From assembly GCA_035610835.1 (NCBI GenBank), contig CM069457.1:20454658-20518657 (forward strand): a stretch of DNA of 64,000 nt. The letters run 5' to 3'. The notes beneath the pieces are model-generated. The model saw nothing but the letters and a program-made list of their open reading frames with translations. It was not told the origin of the DNA and ran no database searches. The DNA is from Ophiura sarsii (taxonomy: Eukaryota; Echinodermata; Ophiuroidea; Amphilepidida; Ophiuridae). Shown one piece after another: positions 58,442 through 64,000 of this stretch (its first letter is position 1; the number at the start of each line of letters is the position of its first letter). The position numbers were made by a program, and so were the translations under genes.

Positions 58442-58832
58442 TACAGTCGAGCATATGGCACGTGAACTGGGATTTGTGTCCGATTTAATGGCAGCAGAGG
58501 TGCTACATGACCAGGAGGATTTCACGATTGCGTTTGATGCGACCACTCAGGAGGGCTTACACGTCAATAGCATCCACATCACAAGCAGTACTAAATGCTT
58601 TGTGCTTGCAGTTGATCAGTTAACAGGGGGAACGGCAGAAGACTATGCACTACATGTAAACGATACTCTGGATGGCTTGACCGAGACTTATTGCAAGGTC
58701 TACTCCACAGACTTTGAAACAACTCGCCAAAGAATCATACAACACATTTCCAATACTATGACGGACAGAGCCACCAAAACAATGAACCGCGCTATTTCGA
58801 ACCGCGCACTTTGGGTACTAACACCGAGTTAA
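58386..58832 (+). pseudogene. Transposase-like pseudogene, N-terminal/catalytic half, out of order
   Basis: Open from a TAA at 58377 to a stop at 58830-58832. Encodes EEFAKRSGISIDQVPHRSTV, then MARELGFVSDLMAAEVL, FTIAFDATTQEGLHVNSIHI (likely first catalytic acid), VLAVDQLTGGTAEDYALHVN and HISNTMTDRATKT (likely second acid). This text belongs before the half that lies upstream of it at 56650. The 3' end (after MTDRATKT) is where the upstream half takes up the protein, and the 5' end starts right at the C-terminus of that half in another frame. Confidence 0.65.
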
Positions 58833-58905
58833 ACTCCCGCGGAAATTGAACCGTCGGTTTCAAGAGTGATCTTGGGGTGAAATCAAAGTTTTTCATTTAT
58901 ATTAA

Positions 58906-59080
58906 CCCTAACCCCGGTTTAGGATTTTTGACCGGGATCACAATTTTCGAGGAAAAACACCAACTAAATCTCCGGGAACCTGCCGGGATTCGATCCGGGG
59001 ACCCTCCGTTCTCAAGCCCCACCTTCCCACCACTAAGCCACGGCCCTCAGCTACACATTCGTGCAGTATACTGTACTCAT
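58906..59080 (-). mobile_element. tRNA-like element (Leu/Ser-like head)
   Basis: On the minus strand, GGCCGTGGCTTAGTGGT (A box) and CCGGATCGAATCCCGGC (B box) with a long spacing. Its 3' side ends GGTTAGGGTTAAT at 58904-58918, the same telomere-like end as the neighbours at 59219. Confidence 0.65.
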
Positions 59081-59218
59081 TATATAGGCTCGGTTGACTA
59101 CGTCACGAAAACCGACGGCGCATGCGTTTGGAGAGAGACTTTGGATTAGCATTTTTTAGCATATCGAAAATGAAATGCGTCCGAGTAGTGTCTACATTGA
59201 TATGCCAAACAGCTGTCT

Positions 59219-59510
59219 TAACCCTAACCAGTAAAGCTAGTTTTCTGTGCGTATCGGGGGGAGGGGGGAAAAAGTTCTATTTTTTTTACCCGAAAAATCA
59301 CCCAGCACCCCCCGGGATTTGATCGCCGGACCATCCGCACCCAAGTCTGTCCCTCTACCGACTGAGCTAACTCCCTAGGTCATATGCGGCCACAAACTCC
59401 GTGGCCACATATGCCTGCGGTAGGTGACGTCATCGCGGCAATGCAGCAGCACGTGCCTGGATATAGTTTCTGGCAGTGAGATTTAGTGAGATTCAGTGCG
59501 GTTAGGGTTA
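59219..59510 (-). mobile_element. tRNA-like element with telomere-motif ends, copy 2
   Basis: 292 bp from TAACCCTAACCAG to GCGGTTAGGGTTA. A and B boxes on the minus strand at 59310-59370. Confidence 0.88.
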
Positions 59511-59535
59511 TTGCACATCAAAAATTGACATTTAT

Positions 59536-59827
59536 TAACCCTAACCAGTAAAGCTAGTTTTTTGTGCGTATCGGGGGGAGGGGGGAAAAAGTTCTATTTT
59601 TTTTACCCGAAAAATCACCCAGCACCCCCCGGGATTTGATCGCCGGACCATCCGCACCCAAGTCTGTCCCTCTACCGACTGAGCTAACTCCCTAGGTCAT
59701 ATGCGGCCACAAACTCCGTGGCCACATATGCCTGCGGTAGGTGACGTCATCGCGGCAATGCAGCAGCACGTGCCTGGAGATAGTTTCTGGCAGTGAGATT
59801 TAGTGAGATTCAGTGCGGTTAGGGTTA
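59536..59827 (-). mobile_element. tRNA-like element with telomere-motif ends, copy 3
   Basis: 292 bp, almost identical to copy 2. The 25-base linker 59511-59535 (TTGCACATCAAAAATTGACA) is also found right after copy 1 at 52781, so a longer unit (period 317) was duplicated. Confidence 0.9.
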
Positions 59828-60205
59828 TAGGTATATTATGTGATCTTTCAAGGGAACGCCCTCAACATAAAAAAACACACCAGAAAGCAGATTTTCTTGC
59901 AGATTTACATTTCTGATCATAAATCATGCATACATTCCAAGTTACAGGGCGATACGATTCTTAATTACTTCAAAATCATAGTTTTAGAGTGAAAATAAAC
60001 TGTCGGAATCCCGACAGTTTATATTTTTCACTCTAAATTCACTCTAAAACCATGATTTCGAGGTAATTAGGAATCGTATCGCTCTGTAACTTGAAATGTA
60101 TGTATGATTTATCATCGGAAATGTAAATCTGCAAGAAAATCTACTTTCTAAAAAAAATAATGAATAGAGGGCGCTCTCTGGAAAAGTTCACATAATATGC
60201 CTTTA
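59828..60205. mobile_element. Foldback MITE, about 170-bp arms
   Basis: AGGTATATTATGTGA at the left is mirrored by TCACATAATATGCCT-TTAA. The inner arms (AGATTTTCTTGCAGATTTAC, then TTTTAGAGTGAAAATA) are mirrored around CTGTCGGAATCCCGACAG at about 60000. The right side has TTAA; the left is fused to the end of the tRNA-like copy 3. Confidence 0.88.
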
Positions 60206-60690
60206 AACAGCAAAATTACACAATTTTCGTGTATTGAGATAAATGAGGGTTTTAGCAGCTATATTCTTAAATCGGTTTTACGGCGTGACCATTTAAGTAC
60301 ATTAAAAGTCATTTGAAGTGAGAGCAAAATTTGGAACCATTGGCATTTTTTCATTTGATATTTACTTCAATGTAGGTTAATGGATTAACGATCAACGGTC
60401 TCGTTTTGTTTTAATTGTGCATGAATACTGGTTAGTTATTTCGATGTACGCAATCCAATAAATTTGAATTTTTAGTGTTTATGTTAGGACGCCCTCGTAG
60501 TAGATAATTTGGGGTCAAATCGAAGTTGCCTTCCAACTATACAGGCAGTGGTATCAGCGCTACTGTACGCATATCAGGTGCCTAGTGGGATCGGGGAGAG
60601 ATGGTGGCGATCTAACCAGGGCTTTTTTACTGGTACTGCTTTACTGAAGGGCGCCGTGAAGAATGTTGTTGTACAGTGCTACGGTAATTG
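60206..60690. other. Non-coding right part of the 5.16-kb transposon
   Basis: No domain recognised; the short open frame 60509-60691 is not supported. Confidence 0.4.
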
Positions 60691-60807
60691 AAAAGGTGGG
60701 CGCTTATAAGAGATTGTTTGTTGTTAGTCATTGAGAAAAACAGGAGTGGGCGCTTATAAGGTCCTGGGTGCTTAATAGGGATAATACGGTACATAAGCTA
60801 TGCATGC

Positions 60808-60873
60808 AAAATATTCAATTTTGTTGGTTACAAAGTGTTAAAACACTTTGTAACCAACAAAATTGAATATTTT
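60808..60873. repeat. Perfect 66-base palindromic hairpin
   Basis: Arms of 32 bases (AAAATATTCAATTTTGTTGG, then TTACAAAGTGTT, and the exact complement) around a two-base centre, starting 15 bases beyond the transposon's right end. Confidence 0.95.
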
Positions 60874-60879
60874 CCTTCA

Positions 60880-61820
60880 AAAGTGACTTTCAGAGGACAA
60901 AGTTACTGTTTTACTTGTTGAAAAACTTGGAACGACACGTAATTTCCCCTAGAAATAGTGCATACGAAGTGATGGAAGTGCCAGACTAACATAAGACTGA
61001 TAAATGAACAAAACTAAGTGCAGTAAAAGCAAAGAGAGATCCATTTCTTATTGCTGTTACAATTGTTACTCACGTTACAGTTTTCAAACCTCTGCCATTT
61101 TAGTAAAACTACACATAGCCCATTATATTTCCTGTTTTCAAATTAAAAGTACCTGGAGTATGATTATTATTCCATTTGGGAAAATTCAAAAGCAAAAAAC
61201 AATTGAGTAGGACAACTATATGATGTTTATCGTTACTCACGTTACATTTCTAACTACCATCGGACACACAGGAGATTCCTCCCAACTTGTGTCAATGCAT
61301 AGGTATTTTTCATAGTTGGTAACTTGAAACTAAGGTATTATGCATTTCAGAAATCAACAAATATTTATATTTACAGTTAATATTAAATGTAAGAGGTCAA
61401 CATAACCTGAACATACATTTTTCACTTATTTTTTATGAAAAAACATTTTCCAACTTCCGACGATCATTTCTTGAAATTTACAAACAAATCATTCAAACAT
61501 TTGATTGTACCATATACTTACAAGTGTGTACAATAACATAAAATGGGTAATAAGTATCCAAATTGAATTTAAAATTGTCAGGTCATATCACCAATCTATG
61601 GAATTGCCCATATGTAGAAGAAGTCATACTTAGGATGGGGACAGATAGTGAAACATGCAAAATACCCTATGATGAATAATACCAACTGATGACAAATATC
61701 ACAAGTATGATTTGTTGTACTAGCCTTTAGTCTAGGCTAAAGCTTATTTTCCTTTTTTTCCCCGTCCGATCACAATTTCATTTTATATTTATAAAAACAC
61801 TAATAATTTGAAGAGGGCTA
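60880..61820. other. AT-rich DNA with CACGTTAC words
   Basis: CTCACGTTAC occurs at about 61069 and 61235, as in the region at 54.5 kb. No gene. Confidence 0.4.
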
Positions 61821-61861
61821 ACAATCTAATTTGTACTTTGGGCATTATTTGAAATTAGCAG

Positions 61862-62260
61862 GGACCACCCAGAGAGTGGGTGGACGTCTCCGGGAGTTTG
61901 CGCCGGAGTGGGAGAAGGTGACCTCGGACCCCTGGGTCCTTTCGGTAGTCCGCTACGGCTATCGCTTTGAATTCACTTCTCCCCCTCCGCCCTCAGGACG
62001 GTCAAGAGGGACGTCCTCTTGAAGGAGCTAGAGGAGCTCCTGTTGAAGAGAGCCGTGGTCGAAGTGTCGCCAGAGATGAGTCGGTCAGGTTTCTTCTCCA
62101 CGTTCTTCCTAACACCGAAGAAGACAGGAGAATGGAGACCGATCCTCAATCTCAAACCCCTCAACGGGTTCATGCGACCGTTCAGGATGGAGACCTTAGC
62201 GGCCATCGTCCTCCCCTTCGGTCTCTCGGCGGCTCCGCAGACGTTTACACGGGCAAACAA
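61862..62260 (+). mobile_element. DIRS-like retroelement reverse-transcriptase fragment
   Basis: One frame reads VGGRLREFAPEWEKVTSDPW and VLSVVRYGYRFEFTSPPPP. After a one-base frame change it continues RTVKRDVLLKELEELLLKRA, GFFSTFFLTPKKTGEWRPIL, NLKPLNGFMRP and FRMETLAAIV. It then jumps to LPFGLSAAPQTFTRANK, so roughly 70 residues including the YVDD-type active site are deleted. TSDPWVL.VV..GYR.EF and the KK.GEWRPILNLKPLN block are characteristic of DIRS reverse transcriptases. Higher GC content than its surroundings supports a foreign insertion. Confidence 0.85.
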
Positions 62261-62299
62261 AAATATGTTGTGTCTGTATTCATTTGCACATGATTTTTT

Positions 62300-64000
62300 T
62301 CCTTCAGATTTTCAAAAATATTGGTCTGTCATGTCACCTTGTGCCTTAAGGGGAGACTGAAGATGAAAATGTGATTTTCTAAAGTACTAAACCCACATAC
62401 TCCAAATTTGGTGTGATGAAGTGTCTACCCAAAACTTTTCATTTTACGCGAAAAAAAAAGTCGTTTCGGACACCATAATGTTCTCAGAAACAATCCAAGT
62501 CTATCAGGTTCCAAATAATGTTATTTACATTGTAAAAACAATCCAGAAAGTGTTGGAATATTGTCACCGATCGATCGAAGAGAATTGAAAACAAGTGATA
62601 CAAGGGAGCACTGTACCAAATCAATGCGCAATTCGTGTAATCCTATAATAGTTCCGGAAAAGCACGAAGACTAGGCTTGTAAATGTGAGGTTTTCGGGCA
62701 ATTTGTTTCTCCGGGGATGGTATGTTTGTATTTAAATGAACGAATGGGACCTACCCGTTGCACCTACATTGATAAAATACGATATTTTTAATTTATCGAC
62801 CTAAATAGTGCCCAGGGCGTAAGCACCTGCCTAAATGGTAAACAGGCATGCGTGAAAAAGTGAGGGCGCTATGTGCAGGTCCGTAGCGGAAAATTTAGCT
62901 TAATAACCCCTCATGGAACGAGGCTTAAATTAAAGTTGAGATGTTACTGAAAATGGTCATAGGTGACAAGTATGCCATAAATGTAACCGGAGGGTAGAAA
63001 AGGTGTCTTGAAATATGGCACTTTTACACGTATTTCAATGAGAAAGATATTTGGTGTGGTGCTCCCTTTAACGCACAATGGTAATTTCCAATAAACCGAG
63101 TTTTGAAGTGGAAGATGGGTTCAAATTGCTTAAATATGCCTTGATTTACATTCAAAACACCCTTTATATCAATTTCGGACGTTAATATCAAGAAATTTAC
63201 ATGATTTTCTCGAGAAATATCCAAGAAAATGGCTCTAAAGCTCCAAATGTAGAGTCAAATGGCTATGGGTCTGTTTCGCGATTTTATAGATAGAGGGTCA
63301 CGTTACCCTTGGCTAGAAGCCCCTCACGTGCAAGAATACTCCCTATTAGGTCTATATCAAGTAACTTGCATCTCAATTAAAGAGTTGATTATCTCATTTT
63401 CAAGTTCAAAGCTTTATTTAGAGTTTAGCACTCTCATTTAGGTTAACGAGTTGTCAAAATTCATATTTGGCCCCACATTGGCTCAAAAAAGAGCAACAAA
63501 TCGTTAACATTGTACATTTAATGCTTAACACAATACCCTAAGGGTAATATCGTGACAAAAATGTAATTGTGCGTTTGCCTACTAGGTAATTATGATACTC
63601 TAAGTAAACAAATGGCTTTTAGAAGCTTTATTGTCCTATAAATACGGGGGTCTTTTACCCCCCCCCCTACATAATTTCACCATTAATGGCATACAGGTAT
63701 CTCTGCAAAGAATACGGCGTGATATAGTGATTATATGATTAAATTATCATGTTTGTCGATAATTAAATGTGTCATATGCTATTAACATATAATTTATACA
63801 ATGTAAACAATGTCAAATCTAAAAATACACGTTTTGGTCATGAAAGCAGACTTTAAATGTAACAATTTTGGGCCCAAAATGGCCAAAAAGTGAGAAAAAT
63901 TGGGTATTTTGGGTATAGAGTAAAATCTATTTTGTGACATAATTCCAGTTAGGAGTAGAATTTGAATTTTTTGAGTGACACTTTTTCATGATGCTATATG
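62300..64000. other. No supported gene
   Basis: AAGGGAGCAC at about 62604 and GTGCTCCCTTT at about 63060 form a weak inverted pair about 460 bp apart. A C tract lies at 63659-63667. Otherwise unrecognised. Confidence 0.35.

Larger units (their letters stand above)
55635..60792. mobile_element. 5.16-kb DNA transposon with TACCGTATTATCC ends and a broken transposase
   Basis: Left end GTACCGTATTATCCCTATTA with AGCGCCCAGG and right end mirrored (CCTGGGTGCTTAATAGGG, ATAATACGGTAC). Subterminal GGGCGCTTAT words occur at about 55690 and, twice, at about 60698 and 60748, as expected for transposase-binding repeats. TA follows the possible cut at both ends. Inside are the transposase halves (56650-58832), a hAT MITE, tRNA-like elements and a foldback element. 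The element is dead as it stands. Confidence 0.65.
53777..61615. mobile_element. Possible large outer element, 7.8 kb, with 17-bp inverted ends
   Basis: CATATGGGCAATTCCAT at 53777 is exactly mirrored by ATGGAATTGCCCATATG at 61599-61615. Near both ends lie unusual CACGTTAC words (53802, 54530-54552; 61070, 61235). The 5.16-kb element at 55635 would be nested inside. No protein of its own is recognised. Confidence 0.4.

Noticed and set aside
62604..63070. Element with AAGGGAGCAC ends
   Set aside because: The inverted match is about ten bases only, within the range expected by chance over 460 bp.

Overview
The window is eukaryotic genomic DNA, most likely from a marine invertebrate deuterostome such as an echinoderm or hemichordate. 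I infer this from large introns with GT-AG borders, an AT-rich background, many non-autonomous DNA transposons, LINE fragments of the CR1/L2 kind, a DIRS-like retroelement, a THAP/P-element-type transposase gene and TTAGGG telomere-type repeats. The species cannot be fixed from this sequence.

Layout. At 0.09-14.24 kb are the last five visible exons (+ strand) of a small multi-pass membrane protein resembling the MS4A/tetraspan type. Its introns hold a LINE fragment, an 81-bp minisatellite, foldback elements, an 850-bp-arm inverted repeat (6.5-9.1 kb) and MITEs. At 14.2-15.6 kb are two decayed LINE 3' ends. At 18.3-21.9 kb is a nested repeat island: an inverted-repeat-bounded element whose interior has expanded into a 326-bp satellite with alternating (ABABA) units and an 88-bp satellite. 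The stretch 22-29 kb is mostly unrecognised, with an old duplication and several homopolymer tracts. At 29.7-31.1 kb is a single-exon C2H2 zinc-finger coding region with twelve canonical fingers and a broken thirteenth. At 33.7 kb is one minus-strand C-type-lectin exon. At 34.6-35.1 kb is a MITE carrying about 14 TTAGGG units, lying inside a TA microsatellite. At 36.7-40.7 kb is a mosaic of MITEs.

At 41.8-46.96 kb is the clearest gene: a four-exon, apparently intact 878-residue THAP9-like (P-element family) transposase with a complete THAP zinc finger, acidic catalytic motifs and a polyadenylation signal just after the stop. At 47.6-51.9 kb there are more MITEs, one possible minus-strand first exon and a paralogous filled/empty-site pair. 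At 51.9-53.1 kb is a degenerate repeat rich in TGACC half-sites.

At 53.8-61.6 kb lies a set of nested elements. Outer 17-bp inverted repeats enclose a 5.16-kb element with TACCGTATTATCC termini. That element holds a broken transposase-like coding sequence whose two halves are in permuted order, split by a 424-bp hAT-type MITE with a perfect 8-bp target duplication, followed by two tandem tRNA-like elements with telomere-motif ends and a foldback element. A DIRS-like reverse-transcriptase fragment sits at 61.86-62.27 kb; the last 1.7 kb shows nothing recognisable.

The best candidates for something unusual are the satellite-bearing nested element at 18.3-21.5 kb, the permuted transposase at 56.6-58.8 kb, the intact THAP9-like gene, and the strong local clustering of the palindrome TAGGCCTA between 39 and 50.3 kb.
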